Shown here one piece after another: positions 1 to 9,815 of a stretch of 64,000 nucleotides of DNA. A program made the position numbers and the translations under genes. Each line of letters starts with the position of its first letter. Positions within the stretch are counted from its first letter, which is position 1. Origin of the DNA: Catalinimonas sp038039535 (lineage in GTDB: Bacteria; Bacteroidota; Bacteroidia; Cytophagales; Cyclobacteriaceae); the NCBI RefSeq assembly GCF_038039535.1, contig NZ_JBBPHP010000020.1:55230-119229 (forward strand), given 5' to 3'. Under the pieces are notes generated by a model. That model saw only the letters and a program-made list of their open reading frames with translations. It had not been told where the DNA came from and searched no databases.

Positions 1-356
1 ATAATATCCGTCCCGACTATCAGATCGCACCGCTGATACTGATTGTCTTTATTGAAAATGCCTTCAAGCACAGCCAGTCCAGTCAATCCAGCAACATTAG
101 CATTGCTATTGATGTCCGGCTATCAGAAGACGGTAAGCTGGAGTTTTATTGCAAGAATAATTTCCATACCGAAACCAATGCGCAAGATGCCTCCCGGGGA
201 ATAGGTTTAGAGAATGTAAAAAAGAGATTGCAACTGCTGTATCCTAACGCGCATCACCTGGATATTCAGCAATCTGACAATTACTACGAAGTACATCTAT
301 CCATGCAGTTACAACAGACCACACAAGTTACTTCTTATGCATTGTATCATCATTGA
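1..356 (+). CDS. LytS/YehU-type sensor histidine kinase, C-terminal end (5' truncated by window)
   Basis: The reading frame is open from base 3 to a TGA at 354-356 and gives about 117 residues. It contains the N box of a HATPase domain (IENAFKHS, around residues 18-25) and a G box (GIGLENVKKRL) typical of the His_kinase/HATPase_c pair found in LytS-like kinases of Bacteroidota. The kinase would phosphorylate the adjacent LytTR regulator; its end overlaps the regulator start by 20 bases, so the two are translationally coupled. The sensing part and the phosphorylated histidine lie outside the window, so the signal cannot be inferred. Confidence 0.9.
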   Translation, partial: NIRPDYQIAPLILIVFIENAFKHSQSSQSSNISIAIDVRLSEDGKLEFYCKNNFHTETNAQDASRGIGLENVKKRLQLLYPNAHHLDIQQSDNYYEVHLSMQLQQTTQVTSYALYHH

Positions 357-1041
357 AGACCAGCCACCGGCCCAGCGCATTCTCAAAAAGTATATTGAAG
401 ATGTAGGTTCTTTACAACTGAAAGCCACTTTCACCGATGCGGTTCAGGCTTTGGAATTTCTCAAAACTGAGTCCGTAGACCTGATCTTTCTGGATATTCA
501 CTTACCCAAAATATCCGGCATTGACCTGCTCAAAAGTATGCCTCACCTACCCCCGGTAATCCTGACGACTGCTTATTCAGATTATGCGCTGGAGAGTTAT
601 GAATTTGATGTGGTGGATTATCTTCTGAAACCTTTTTCCTTTCAGCGGTTTGTCAAAGCTATTTCCAAGGTACCTGTAAAAAAAGTAATACATAAGCAAT
701 TAGATACTACTGTCAGTCCGCCTCAAGGTCGCAATGAGATCTTTATCAAATCAGGTTATGAGCACATTAGGATTACGGTAGACGAAGTCATTTACATCAA
801 ATCAGATGCTGATTATAGTGAGATATTCCTACCTGGCAAAAAGCATCTATCTTCAGAGCCACTGAGAAAATGGCTGGAAGTGCTGGATAATCAGCAGTTT
901 ACCAGAGTACATAAATCGTATATCGTCAATGCTTCTAAGATCGTCAAAGTCATGGGTAATCAGTTGTACATGAGCAATGAGTCTGTCGTACCAATCGGCA
1001 GGGCTTTTAAAGATGATTTTACAGAGAGATTTCTTAGCTGA
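337..1041 (+). CDS. LytTR family response regulator
   Basis: The product has 234 residues. Residues 1-110 form a receiver domain with the acidic pocket near IIIEDQ, the phosphoacceptor Asp53 (LIFLDIHLP) and the conserved Lys98 (LLKPF). Residues 135-234 form a LytTR DNA-binding domain with the usual IKSDADYSEI and RVHKSYIVN motifs. It is the cognate partner of the kinase that ends just upstream. The ATG at 337 lies inside the kinase gene, which favours translational coupling. Targets are unknown; LytTR regulators of this phylum commonly control nearby export or surface functions, but nothing here proves a target. Confidence 0.95.
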   Translation: MHCIIIEDQPPAQRILKKYIEDVGSLQLKATFTDAVQALEFLKTESVDLIFLDIHLPKISGIDLLKSMPHLPPVILTTAYSDYALESYEFDVVDYLLKPFSFQRFVKAISKVPVKKVIHKQLDTTVSPPQGRNEIFIKSGYEHIRITVDEVIYIKSDADYSEIFLPGKKHLSSEPLRKWLEVLDNQQFTRVHKSYIVNASKIVKVMGNQLYMSNESVVPIGRAFKDDFTERFLS

Positions 1042-1127
1042 GAAATTTAAGTATGTTGTTTACCCCCAAAGAATGGTTGTTCAACGATTCTTTTTTATCC
1101 AAGCCGATAACCTGACTAATTTACACG

Positions 1128-1148
1128 CGCACTTAAATAGTGCGTTTT
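1128..1148 (+). terminator. possible short terminator after the LytTR regulator
   Basis: A perfect 6-bp stem (CGCACT / AGTGCG) with a 5-base loop is followed by four T. It lies 87 bases after the regulator stop. The stem is short and the T tract is weak, so efficiency is doubtful. Confidence 0.4.
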
Positions 1149-1798
1149 AGTTGTTGAAAAAAGTCTTGTCATTGGCAGGGCTTTTTTTCTATGCGTAAGC
1201 CTTCTCAGGAATTGCAGAAATTGATCAAACTTTTACTGAGCTTTCTCTTTAGAATACACATCATCATTCGTGTAGCTACCAGGATTACCATTCTGCCGTA
1301 TTTTAGTGCCGCTGAAACTTGTTGAGATATCAGCTTACGCCTGAGAAAGAGCAAGCACTCATTATTTCTGTCATCAAAATAGTTGTTGAATCATTTATTT
1401 ATGAGCGCAAAAAATCCATCTGATATTCAAATTGAGTTAAAGCTTGAATCAGTCGTACCGTTCAGCCCAATCTCCTCTCTACACTCTCTATTATTTTATT
1501 CAACTCGTTTTAACCTGCTTTCGCTAATGGCGGAAAGTGTAAGACAAAACAACAGTGGGTTTTCTGAAAGTTAGAAGCAGGAAGTGAAAGACCATGATTA
1601 CAGTTTCAATGACCTATATAGAAGCCTCATCTTCATAAAATATGACCCGACTTTTAGCATAAAACTACTTTCATTTAAAACTAATCTTGCTGTGAAGTAT
1701 ACAGAATATGATAAACGTATATTCTCTCCCACCCTATCAAAAATATTGTAAATTGTGCACGATTTACAGTATTTCTAACCTATAGTAGACCTAAGCTG
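1149..1798. other. 650-base intergenic region without a convincing gene
   Basis: This AT-rich stretch separates the two-component genes from the S9 peptidase. A 63-codon frame at 1383-1574 has a low-complexity, Ser/Leu-rich product with no recognisable motif. The 8-mers GCGTAAGC (near 1194) and GCTTACGC (near 1335) are inverted copies about 140 bases apart, but the flanking bases do not extend the symmetry. I see no RNA gene or mobile element. The promoter of the peptidase must lie here. Confidence 0.5.
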
Positions 1799-3835
1799 AT
1801 GATAAAAAAATCTTTTTTAGTATGCTTTGCCGCAGCATGCCTGATCCATATGACAGTTCTGGCGCAATCGGCTAAGCCCGCCTTTTCTCGTATGGATGTC
1901 TTTGAACTGGAGTGGGTCACTTCTCCACAAATCTCCCCCAATGGTAACATGATCGTGTACGAACGAAGGGGGTTTGACATTATGAAAGACCGCAGTACCT
2001 CTCGTCTCTGGCTGATCAGTGCCGATGGGCAAGCCCATTACAAACTTACTGAGCGGGATGTCAATGAGTCTAACCCGCAGTGGTCGCCCGATGGCAGTCG
2101 TATTGTTTTTACCAGCACTACTGAGCATGGCTCGGAGATTTATGTGTACTGGATGGAGCATAACAAGCTGGCTCGTCTTACCCAACTGGAACGTTCTCCT
2201 TCTAACCTCAAATGGTCACCTGATGGTACACAACTGGCCTTTTCCATGCTTGTTCCTGAGAAAGCACCTATACTGGTAAACGCTCCATCCAAACCTAAAG
2301 GAGCTGAGTGGGCCGAACATCCTCGCGTCACTACCCGACTAAAGCATGAGTCGGATGGATCGGGTTACATAGAACCGGGATATCATCACTATTTTGTGAT
2401 ACCTGCGGAAGGAGGCACCGCCCGGCAGATTACCCAGGGAGATCGCATGCACAGAGGTGAGCCGGTCTGGACTAATGAGGGTGATGCCCTGATTTTTTCT
2501 TCAAACCTGAACGAAGACTGGGAGTATGACTTCCGCAATTCTGAAATCTATAAAGTGAATATCTCTGATGGTGAGATAACCGCCCTTACAGACAGAAACG
2601 GACCCGACGAAAGCCCTGCTTTGTCACCGGATGGCAGGCAGATTCTTTATGTAGGTTTTGATGACAAAGTGCAGACCTACCAGGTAAGCAAAGTATATGT
2701 GATGGATGCCGATGGCACCAACAAAAAGGAAGTTCCCGTCAAACTGGACCGTAGCATATCCAGTCCGGTATGGAGCGCAGATGGCAGAGGCTTTTACTTT
2801 CAGTATGATGATAAGGGAAATACTAAAATTGGCTATTCAACACTTAACGGAAATACGAGTGTGGTCACCGGTAACCTGGGAGGCACTTCCATTGGACGTC
2901 CTTATGGTGGAGGATCTTATGCTGTATCTGAAAACGGAAGCATCGTTTTTACCCATACTACACCTTACCATCCTTCCGAACTGGCTATGGTGAAAAGAGG
3001 CAGCGAGGCAGAACTGCTCACCCATCTTAATCAGGACCTACTGGATTATCGTCAGTTGGGCGAAGTGGAAGAAATCTGGTACAAATCTACCGTAGATGAT
3101 CGCGACATACAGGGCTGGATGGTGAAGCCTCCATCATTTGACCCTAACAAAAAGTATCCGCTGCTGGTAGAAAATCACGGTGGGCCTATTTCCAACTACG
3201 GTGACCGCTTCTCTCCTGAAATGCAATTGATGGCTGCTGATGGTTATGTAGTCTTTTATCCTAACCCAAGAGGAAGTACCAGCTACGGAGAAGAGTTCGG
3301 TAACCTGCTGTACCATGATTATCCCGGAGATGACTACCATGATGTGATGGACGGTGTGGATACCATGATTGAGCAGGAATTCATTTCAGAAGACAGCCTA
3401 TTTGTGACCGGAGGGAGCGCGGGAGGCATTATGTCTGCCTGGATCATCGGTAAAAATAATCGCTTCCGGGCCGCTGCGGTGGTCAAGCCAGTGATGAACT
3501 GGATCAGCAAGACCCTCACTGCGGATAATTATTATGGCTACGCAAACTCCCGTTTTCCCGGTCAGCCCTGGGAGAATATTGAGACTTACATGAAGTACTC
3601 TCCAGTCTCTCTGGTCGGTAATATTGAAACCCCGACTTTGGTGATGGTAGGTACGGCAGATTTACGCACGCCTCTTTCGGAAGCCAAGCAGCTCTATCAT
3701 GCGCTAAAAATCAGAAAGATAGAAACTGCTCTGGTAGAAATACCTGGCTCTTACCACAACATTGCCAACCGACCCAGCCAGTTGATCACCAAAATTGATC
3801 ACATCCTGGCCTGGTTTGATAAGTATCGGGATTAG
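1799..3835 (+). CDS. S9 family prolyl oligopeptidase, exported
   Basis: The product has 678 residues and begins with a Sec signal peptide (hydrophobic core at residues 6-20, ending LAQ). Residues 30-400 are a TolB/WD40-like propeller with repeated SPDG and WSPDG motifs that gates access to the active site. Residues 420-678 are the alpha/beta-hydrolase domain: Ser540 in GGSAGG, Asp621 in GTADLRTP and His653 in GSYHN form the expected triad. It probably acts in the periplasm on short peptides. The gene stands alone and ends in a strong terminator. Compared with the S9 peptidase at 55.3 kb it is similar in length but has no lipobox and a different nucleophile motif, so the two are not recent duplicates. 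Confidence 0.95.
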   Translation: MIKKSFLVCFAAACLIHMTVLAQSAKPAFSRMDVFELEWVTSPQISPNGNMIVYERRGFDIMKDRSTSRLWLISADGQAHYKLTERDVNESNPQWSPDGSRIVFTSTTEHGSEIYVYWMEHNKLARLTQLERSPSNLKWSPDGTQLAFSMLVPEKAPILVNAPSKPKGAEWAEHPRVTTRLKHESDGSGYIEPGYHHYFVIPAEGGTARQITQGDRMHRGEPVWTNEGDALIFSSNLNEDWEYDFRNSEIYKVNISDGEITALTDRNGPDESPALSPDGRQILYVGFDDKVQTYQVSKVYVMDADGTNKKEVPVKLDRSISSPVWSADGRGFYFQYDDKGNTKIGYSTLNGNTSVVTGNLGGTSIGRPYGGGSYAVSENGSIVFTHTTPYHPSELAMVKRGSEAELLTHLNQDLLDYRQLGEVEEIWYKSTVDDRDIQGWMVKPPSFDPNKKYPLLVENHGGPISNYGDRFSPEMQLMAADGYVVFYPNPRGSTSYGEEFGNLLYHDYPGDDYHDVMDGVDTMIEQEFISEDSLFVTGGSAGGIMSAWIIGKNNRFRAAAVVKPVMNWISKTLTADNYYGYANSRFPGQPWENIETYMKYSPVSLVGNIETPTLVMVGTADLRTPLSEAKQLYHALKIRKIETALVEIPGSYHNIANRPSQLITKIDHILAWFDKYRD

Positions 3836-3841
3836 ATCGCC

Positions 3842-3880
3842 AACAGGAGGAATTTAAGTTTTCCTCCTGTTTTGTTTTTT
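3842..3880 (+). terminator. rho-independent terminator of the S9 peptidase gene
   Basis: An 11-bp stem (AACAGGAGGAA / TTCCTCCTGTT) with an 8-base loop is followed by TTGTTTTTT. It begins seven bases after the stop codon. Confidence 0.9.
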
Positions 3881-3964
3881 CCATTTAGCACTTTCCAAGT
3901 TTATTTTAACTCTTCGTTACAGGGAGCTGAGATTTAGGTGTATCTCACTGTAAATTTTTAAGCC

Positions 3965-5926
3965 TTAAGGAATTGCTCCGGTATCTGTCTGGAAAGGCGC
4001 AGCAGGCAACCCTTCCTGATTGTAGAGGTTAGCCTTCTCTGGATTATCAGCCCAGGCATAGCGGACAGCAACTGGCCGGGATACTTCATCACTCCAGACA
4101 ATCACTTTGTTTCCTTCTATCCGGGCATCCGCCCAAACGTAGTTTCTATCCTTTCCTGCAATGGCGAAGCCCTCCAAGTCACCTCCTTCACTTATTAAGC
4201 CACCGCCAATATTTTCAAATGTTAATATAATTTTATCATTTTCTATTTTCATTGACTCATACATTGGACCCGAAAAAACCATATCATCACCGTAGGCTAC
4301 TTTCTGCGCCGCCAGAGCCAGTCTGGTACCCACATCTTTTTTGTTCAGAGGATGAATATCGTTCCACTCCCCTAAGTCTATCGCCACCGCCATAGCAGTT
4401 TCGGGGAGAGATAATGCCTGACGTTGTGCTTCTCTCAGCATGGCCCAGTTACTTTCAACCGGCTGGTCTTTAGCTTCCATGAAATTTGCCAGTTGAACAA
4501 AAAGAAAAGGAAAATCACCCTGATCCCACTGCATTCTCCAGTCCTTAATCATTGCCGGAAAAAGTTCAGCATATTCCTCCGGCTGATCTGCATTAGACTC
4601 CCCTTGATACCAGATCACACCTTTGATCCGATAATTGAGCAACGGAGCAATCATGGCCTGATATAAACCCAGAGGTTTCCAGCGGATAAAGGTCTGACTG
4701 GCCAGAGGCTCCATTTCTGCACCAAGTTTATATTTCCAGTTGCCAGTAAGGTTAATGGTATCTGCATCCACAGCCAGGTAATAAGGTTTATCAGGTACAA
4801 AGCCTCCCTTTCCGCTCTGGTTGATCACCCTGACCGCAAGGATATTTTTACCTTCTTTGAGCAGACCGGCAGGAATCGTATACCAGCGGGGTGGATACTG
4901 ATAGCCGGTTGAGCCTACGAACTTTCCGTTGACAAAAACAGAATCAGCATCTACAATTCTCCCCAGATTGAGGTCTGCTGCTTTTCCGGCCTTCTCAGCA
5001 GGAATTTCAATCTCTTTTCTAAACCAGACTACCCCATTAACCGATCCCAAAGAGTTATCTGCCCAATAGCCGGGAATTTGCATACTGGCCCAATCAGAGG
5101 TATTTAAATCAGGTTCATACCATACCTTTTGAGGATCATCATAGGCCTGATCTTTTTGGTTCAACTGCTGATACCATGCGCTGATTCTTTCCTGATCCTT
5201 TTGCTCAATCTGTTGAATCAACGTACTGTCTTTGAAACGTTGTGCCTCTTGCAAATGCTCAGGAAATGCATGGAGTGCTTCTTCACTCATCCATGCTTCT
5301 ACCGGTGAGCCACCCAATGCACTGTTGATCAATCCGATGGGCACCTGATACTTTTCGTATAAATTTTTAGCAAAAAAATAGGAGACTGCCGAAAAGTGAA
5401 GCACGTTTTCAGGATTCGTTTTTTCCCATTGCCCCGAGGGTAAATCTTCATGTACTTCATTGAAATCATATTGCTTGGGGACTTCAAAATAGCGGATAAA
5501 ATTATTTTCAGCATGGGTAATTTCATCTTCGTACAATGGCCTCACCCTCCGCATGGGCAGTTCCATATTGGATTGTCCTGAACAAAGCCAGACATCACCT
5601 ATCAGAATATCGCTCAAGGTAATGGTATTGCTGGCTTTGAGCGTCATGGTGTAGGGTCCACCCGCTTTCATTTCTGGCAGTTTGAGCTCCCACTCTCCTT
5701 CGCTATTGGCTTCGGTCTGATAAGTATGCCCCATAAAGCTGACAGCTACTTTTTCTCCTGAAGAAGCCCGCCCCCAGATTTTTATTTCAGCATCTCTCTG
5801 CAAGACCATTCCATCCGAGACTAGCCTGGGTAAACTAAGCTGTCCTGAAGCCATTAGTGGACTCAGAAATAATATTATTACCAGAATGCTGATGCGGTTT
5901 TTAGATAAGGTATGGAGGAAATTCAT
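3965..5926 (-). CDS. SASA-type O-acetylesterase (sialate/xylan O-acetylesterase family)
   Basis: The product has 653 residues with an N-terminal signal peptide (core at residues 12-27). The SGNH/SASA catalytic block is clear: GDVWLCSGQSNMELPM with the nucleophile at Ser119, and GVIWYQGESN further on. A galactose-binding-like beta-sandwich of about 120 residues is inserted around residues 280-400, as in characterised sialate O-acetylesterases. Enzymes of this architecture remove acetyl groups from sialic acids or from plant and algal polysaccharides; with a CE15 esterase immediately upstream, a role in stripping hemicellulose decorations is more likely here. It is the second gene of a two-gene operon with an 8-base gap. 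Confidence 0.88.
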   Translation of the reverse strand: MNFLHTLSKNRISILVIILFLSPLMASGQLSLPRLVSDGMVLQRDAEIKIWGRASSGEKVAVSFMGHTYQTEANSEGEWELKLPEMKAGGPYTMTLKASNTITLSDILIGDVWLCSGQSNMELPMRRVRPLYEDEITHAENNFIRYFEVPKQYDFNEVHEDLPSGQWEKTNPENVLHFSAVSYFFAKNLYEKYQVPIGLINSALGGSPVEAWMSEEALHAFPEHLQEAQRFKDSTLIQQIEQKDQERISAWYQQLNQKDQAYDDPQKVWYEPDLNTSDWASMQIPGYWADNSLGSVNGVVWFRKEIEIPAEKAGKAADLNLGRIVDADSVFVNGKFVGSTGYQYPPRWYTIPAGLLKEGKNILAVRVINQSGKGGFVPDKPYYLAVDADTINLTGNWKYKLGAEMEPLASQTFIRWKPLGLYQAMIAPLLNYRIKGVIWYQGESNADQPEEYAELFPAMIKDWRMQWDQGDFPFLFVQLANFMEAKDQPVESNWAMLREAQRQALSLPETAMAVAIDLGEWNDIHPLNKKDVGTRLALAAQKVAYGDDMVFSGPMYESMKIENDKIILTFENIGGGLISEGGDLEGFAIAGKDRNYVWADARIEGNKVIVWSDEVSRPVAVRYAWADNPEKANLYNQEGLPAAPFQTDTGAIP

Positions 5927-5934
5927 ATGTATGT

Positions 5935-7287
5935 CTATTCTTTAGTGGCACTTGCCCCGGTATCAAAATATCTTTTTGCAAACTGAATAAAGTAAGGCCA
6001 GTTGGGTCCGACTGTATGCCCACCCTCGTGCTGCCTGAAGGCAATATCTCCTGCCAGTAAAGCCGTTTCCTGGGGAGGAAACGTTTTTGACTCCAAACCA
6101 TCCTTGCCCAGCAGTTCATACACCGGGCTGGCATGCACTCCGGCTATAAACATTCCTCTGGCATCAATCCACTGTCCTTCCACATCGGGTGCTCCAACAC
6201 TAATAAACAGGGGTCGGGGAGCGCAGAGCGCAATCATTTCATGAGCGTCAACTGGTAGATCATTAGGGGTTAATGGACCGGCATATTTGATAAAATTTGG
6301 AGCAAACCAGTGGTATTCTGCGGATGAAGCCAGGTTTTCTACCTGTTCTCCGAATACTCTTCTTAGGATTTTTGCTCCTCCAGCTCCCGAAGAACCTATC
6401 AACCCCATAGCGAAGCGTTGTTCATAGGCCAGTGCTACCAGGGCTGCCTTTCCATAGCGGGAAAGCCCTTCAATGGCAACTCGTTTTTCATCTACTTCAT
6501 TTACAGTTTCAAAATAGTCCATCGCGCGGCTGGCTCCCCAGGCCCAGGCTCTTAAGGTGCCCCAATCATCAAGCTCTCGGGCTTGACCTTTATTCATAAG
6601 GCCGATGATACCTTCCCTAAGGCCTGCTCCATGGTCAGCCTGAAAACTGGTAGGAATCATGACGGCAAAACCCAATCCTTCGGCCAGCAGTTGCTCCTGC
6701 CAGCTGGGACCATCTGGCTTTGGCCTTGGCCAGTTGGCAGGAAAATTCCAGCCAAATTCCAAAACAAGAGGTACAGGAGAGGTAATTTTAGCAGGTGTGG
6801 TGAGCGTCATTTCAATCGCTACTTCTATAGCCGGATAGCTACTGTTGTCAACATGTCCCAGCAGTTCTTGTACAAGTACAGGATACTCCCCTATTACACT
6901 ATCTTTTTCGCTCACCACTTCCCAACTGACATCAGGAGTGTTTTCAGGTACTTGGCCATAGATTTCCCTGGAAAAATCTTCCATAATCTCTTGTCTACGC
7001 TTTTCCCACTGCTGAGGAGTGGTAACTGCACTACCATCGTCAAAAATCAGCGGATCAGGTAAGCTGGAATAAGGAGAGGCTTTGGACTCATCGGTATTGG
7101 CAGCATTGGGTGCATCAGGGTTACCGGAGGGTCCGGGTCTCAGCTCGCTGATGCCTAATTTCTTCATCATGAGCTGATGATCCTGTTTGCTTAAGTTGTT
7201 AAGGCTGTCTCTTTCCTGCTGAGAGCGTTGAGCATATGCCTGAGTGAGCAGGAAAAAACTCAGCGCGAGCAGCGTAACTTTTCTCAT
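5935..7287 (-). CDS. glucuronoyl esterase, carbohydrate esterase family 15
   Basis: I start this protein at the ATG at 7285-7287, because it gives a clean signal peptide (MRKVTLLALSFFLLTQAYAQ); a longer frame to 7371 adds 28 residues without a signal. The 450-residue product shows CE15 landmarks: nucleophile Ser276 in GLSRYGKAAL, SSGAGGAK, a GE pair about 38 residues later, HWF, LPVDAHEMIALCAPRPLFI, and the catalytic His in HEGGH near residue 420. CE15 enzymes cleave the ester between lignin alcohols and 4-O-methyl-glucuronate of xylan. With the O-acetylesterase 8 bases downstream it forms a de-esterification operon acting in the periplasm. No glycoside hydrolase is adjacent. Confidence 0.88.
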   Translation of the reverse strand: MRKVTLLALSFFLLTQAYAQRSQQERDSLNNLSKQDHQLMMKKLGISELRPGPSGNPDAPNAANTDESKASPYSSLPDPLIFDDGSAVTTPQQWEKRRQEIMEDFSREIYGQVPENTPDVSWEVVSEKDSVIGEYPVLVQELLGHVDNSSYPAIEVAIEMTLTTPAKITSPVPLVLEFGWNFPANWPRPKPDGPSWQEQLLAEGLGFAVMIPTSFQADHGAGLREGIIGLMNKGQARELDDWGTLRAWAWGASRAMDYFETVNEVDEKRVAIEGLSRYGKAALVALAYEQRFAMGLIGSSGAGGAKILRRVFGEQVENLASSAEYHWFAPNFIKYAGPLTPNDLPVDAHEMIALCAPRPLFISVGAPDVEGQWIDARGMFIAGVHASPVYELLGKDGLESKTFPPQETALLAGDIAFRQHEGGHTVGPNWPYFIQFAKRYFDTGASATKE

Positions 7288-7472
7288 GTTGTGTAGTCTA
7301 ATAGTGTGTAAAAGGATCATCACTTTTGCTTGCCAACATTGAATATCATAAAAAAATTTGGATTCTATCACCTTCTCTAAAAGTTTAAAGTTTTTGGTTA
7401 AGTACAGTTAAGTTGACATGACTTTTCTAAATATATAGACTAACACAGAAAATTTTAAACCAGCCTTCTCCA

Positions 7473-8375
7473 TTACTGAAACTTACTACCTTCCTGATTT
7501 TCAGGAAGTATCTGCAAATAGCTTTGCCATTTAGAGAACGAAAAAACACCTATCACTAGATGGTATAGTGCAAATAACTCCAATGCGAAAGGAAGATAGC
7601 CCAAATAGCCTAAGAGAGGCATCTCAAATACATGCCAGAAGTCAACGTAGGGTACGGTATAGTACCATTTAGGGCTAGAATAAATATTCCACATTTCCCA
7701 GAAAAACCCACAAATCAGTGAGGCTACCCAAAGTGCTACTACTTCTCTCCAATCTCGTTGAGCAGTGCGCTGAATCAATGTCCTGTGACCTATGCGATGA
7801 TTCAAAGGGTCTAATATCAGGTAGAGTGACATCCAGATGAATGCCGCTGAGTATTGTGGATATATAAAGAGAAAGGCAAACATCATAAGGCCTAATAGCA
7901 GCATGATAAGAATGCTTCTGCGGCTGTTGCCTATCCGTGGTCCCTTAACCAGTTTTTGCAGCCAGCGAAATGTCCCCACCCACTCTGCAGTACCAAATAC
8001 CGCTGGTATCACAGTAGAAAAGCTTAGACTGGCATATAAAAAGTAGGCTACATCTGAGAACTGTTGTCTATGGGTATAATGCCAATATTGTGCTTTTTCG
8101 TTGAGCAATTCAAATAACCACCAGGCCGGGGCTGAAATAATGAACAAAGAAAAATAAGCAGACAGACTACGGCTGATCAATGAATTTCCTTTTCCCATAT
8201 AGGTAAGCGCATCTATAAAGAGGCAATAGCCCAGCCACAATGGAAAAAAACCAATATGAGTTCTTAATCCCTCTAAATGCCAGTTGATGTACCAGAAGAC
8301 CAGCATAAGTACCAAACCAATCCAGCCACGAAGGGGAAACCTTTTAGTTCTCTTTAATACTTTATTTACAGTCAT
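7473..8375 (-). CDS. polytopic membrane protein of unknown function
   Basis: The 300-residue product has about seven or eight hydrophobic segments, beginning with GWIGLVLMLVFWYINW near residue 18, and conserved-looking aromatic stretches such as WWLFELLNE and WEMWNIYSSPKWYY. I do not recognise a catalytic motif or a named family. It lies on the same strand as the oxidoreductase upstream with a gap of about 105 bases, so co-transcription is possible but not shown. Confidence 0.8.
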   Translation of the reverse strand: MTVNKVLKRTKRFPLRGWIGLVLMLVFWYINWHLEGLRTHIGFFPLWLGYCLFIDALTYMGKGNSLISRSLSAYFSLFIISAPAWWLFELLNEKAQYWHYTHRQQFSDVAYFLYASLSFSTVIPAVFGTAEWVGTFRWLQKLVKGPRIGNSRRSILIMLLLGLMMFAFLFIYPQYSAAFIWMSLYLILDPLNHRIGHRTLIQRTAQRDWREVVALWVASLICGFFWEMWNIYSSPKWYYTVPYVDFWHVFEMPLLGYLGYLPFALELFALYHLVIGVFSFSKWQSYLQILPENQEGSKFQ

Positions 8376-8480
8376 ATATTCTTGAAGACACCTGCACTTT
8401 AAATTGTTTGGTTACTGAAGCATGAAACCATCATTATTAACATGCACATTTGGACGAAAATAGATTTCTATCAACACCAC

Positions 8481-9815
8481 TTAAACTTCAGGCAGTTTCC
8501 AGGGAAGTCTGTAGTGGGCTTTAGTCAGTTTTTCAACTTCTTCGTCATGTTGCACAGTGTTGGTTTTTTCATCCCAAAAGACCTTTTTACCACTTCTGTA
8601 AGCGATGTTGCCCAACTCTGCATTGATTGCCGCTGCCCTCCCCATTTCAATAGTACAGTTGTTCTGCTGACGACTTTTGATGCAATCCAAAAAATTAAGG
8701 GTATGTGCATCAAGCCCATTGCCATTACTTGACTGCACAGGTAACGCATCCATCAAGTACTTACCATTTTCTATTTCGGATAACACCTCCCATTGACTTC
8801 TGTCAACGACCAAAGTTCCCTCGGTGCCAATGAAAGCTACTCCCGGACGATTACGATTGTACGGACTAACTGCCGTACCCAGGGTCTGTTCCCAAAACAT
8901 AGAAAAATCACCGAAATCATAAATAACCTGTAGCGTATCGGGTGTTTCGGCAGCGCTATCCGGATAGGCATACTTACCGCCCACTGCCGCCACAGAAAGT
9001 GGTGTGGAGACTTTCATTCCGGCAAGTGCCATATCTATCATATGGACACCCCAGTCGGTCATCAGCCCACCCGCATAATCCCAGAAATAGCGAAAGCTTC
9101 CATGAAAACGATTGGAGTTAAAGGGCCTGACCGGGGCTGGTCCCAGCCACATATCGTAATTTACACCCTCGGGTGCAGCCTCATCCGCTTTGACAGGAAA
9201 ACTCCTTCCATAATTGGTGCAGGCCCAGGTTTTAACTGAGCGTATTTTACCCAGTTTTCCAGTCTGAAGATATTCCAGAGCAGTACTCCAGTGAGCATCA
9301 CTGCGCTGCCACTGTCCTACCTGTACCACTCTGTTGTAGCGTTTTGCCGCGGCTACCATCAGGTTGCACTCCTCTATAGAATTTGCGATTGGTTTCTCTA
9401 CATATACATCTTTACCAGCTTCGCAGGCATGAATCATCTGTAGACAATGCCAATGGTCAGGCGTACCAATGATGACGGCATCAATATCTTTATTGTCTAA
9501 AAGTTTTCTGTAGTCATCATATAATTTAGCTTTACTACCAGTTTTCTGTTGCAGCTCAGCAGCCCGCTTGTTCAAAACATTACTGTCTACATCACAAAGA
9601 GCTATGCATTGCGCTCCATTATTTTTCAACATTGAATTTAGGTTATGCCACCCCATATTGTTGCATCCAATCAACCCTATATTTATTGTTTCATTGGCGG
9701 ACTGAGGAGAATGCTTAGATAATGGATCACTGGCGTATAACGCATTGCTGGCCAGCACTAAGCTGGTAGCAGAAAGTGAAGTGTTCTGTAAAAATTTTCT
9801 TCTGCTGAGTTTCAT
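8481..9815 (-). CDS. Gfo/Idh/MocA family oxidoreductase with Tat signal
   Basis: The 444-residue protein starts with a twin-arginine signal (SRRKFLQNTSLSATSLVLAS). A Rossmann fold begins at INIGLIGCNNMG near residue 45, followed by the EKP motif of the family (VYVEKPIANS), where the lysine is catalytic, and HWHCLQM. Such proteins interconvert sugar or inositol hydroxyl and keto groups with a tightly bound NAD(P). Export by Tat implies that it folds with its cofactor and works in the periplasm, as for glucose-fructose oxidoreductase. The gene is divergent from the molybdenum hydroxylase genes. Confidence 0.93.
   Translation of the reverse strand: MKLSRRKFLQNTSLSATSLVLASNALYASDPLSKHSPQSANETINIGLIGCNNMGWHNLNSMLKNNGAQCIALCDVDSNVLNKRAAELQQKTGSKAKLYDDYRKLLDNKDIDAVIIGTPDHWHCLQMIHACEAGKDVYVEKPIANSIEECNLMVAAAKRYNRVVQVGQWQRSDAHWSTALEYLQTGKLGKIRSVKTWACTNYGRSFPVKADEAAPEGVNYDMWLGPAPVRPFNSNRFHGSFRYFWDYAGGLMTDWGVHMIDMALAGMKVSTPLSVAAVGGKYAYPDSAAETPDTLQVIYDFGDFSMFWEQTLGTAVSPYNRNRPGVAFIGTEGTLVVDRSQWEVLSEIENGKYLMDALPVQSSNGNGLDAHTLNFLDCIKSRQQNNCTIEMGRAAAINAELGNIAYRSGKKVFWDEKTNTVQHDEEVEKLTKAHYRLPWKLPEV

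Noticed and set aside
1190..1350. Inverted 8-mers GCGTAAGC and GCTTACGC
   Set aside because: Symmetry does not extend beyond eight bases and the flanking similarity is in the wrong order for one hairpin or for transposon ends.
1383..1574. 63-codon open frame upstream of the S9 peptidase
   Set aside because: Low-complexity Ser/Leu-rich product with no motif and no conserved neighbour; most likely chance.
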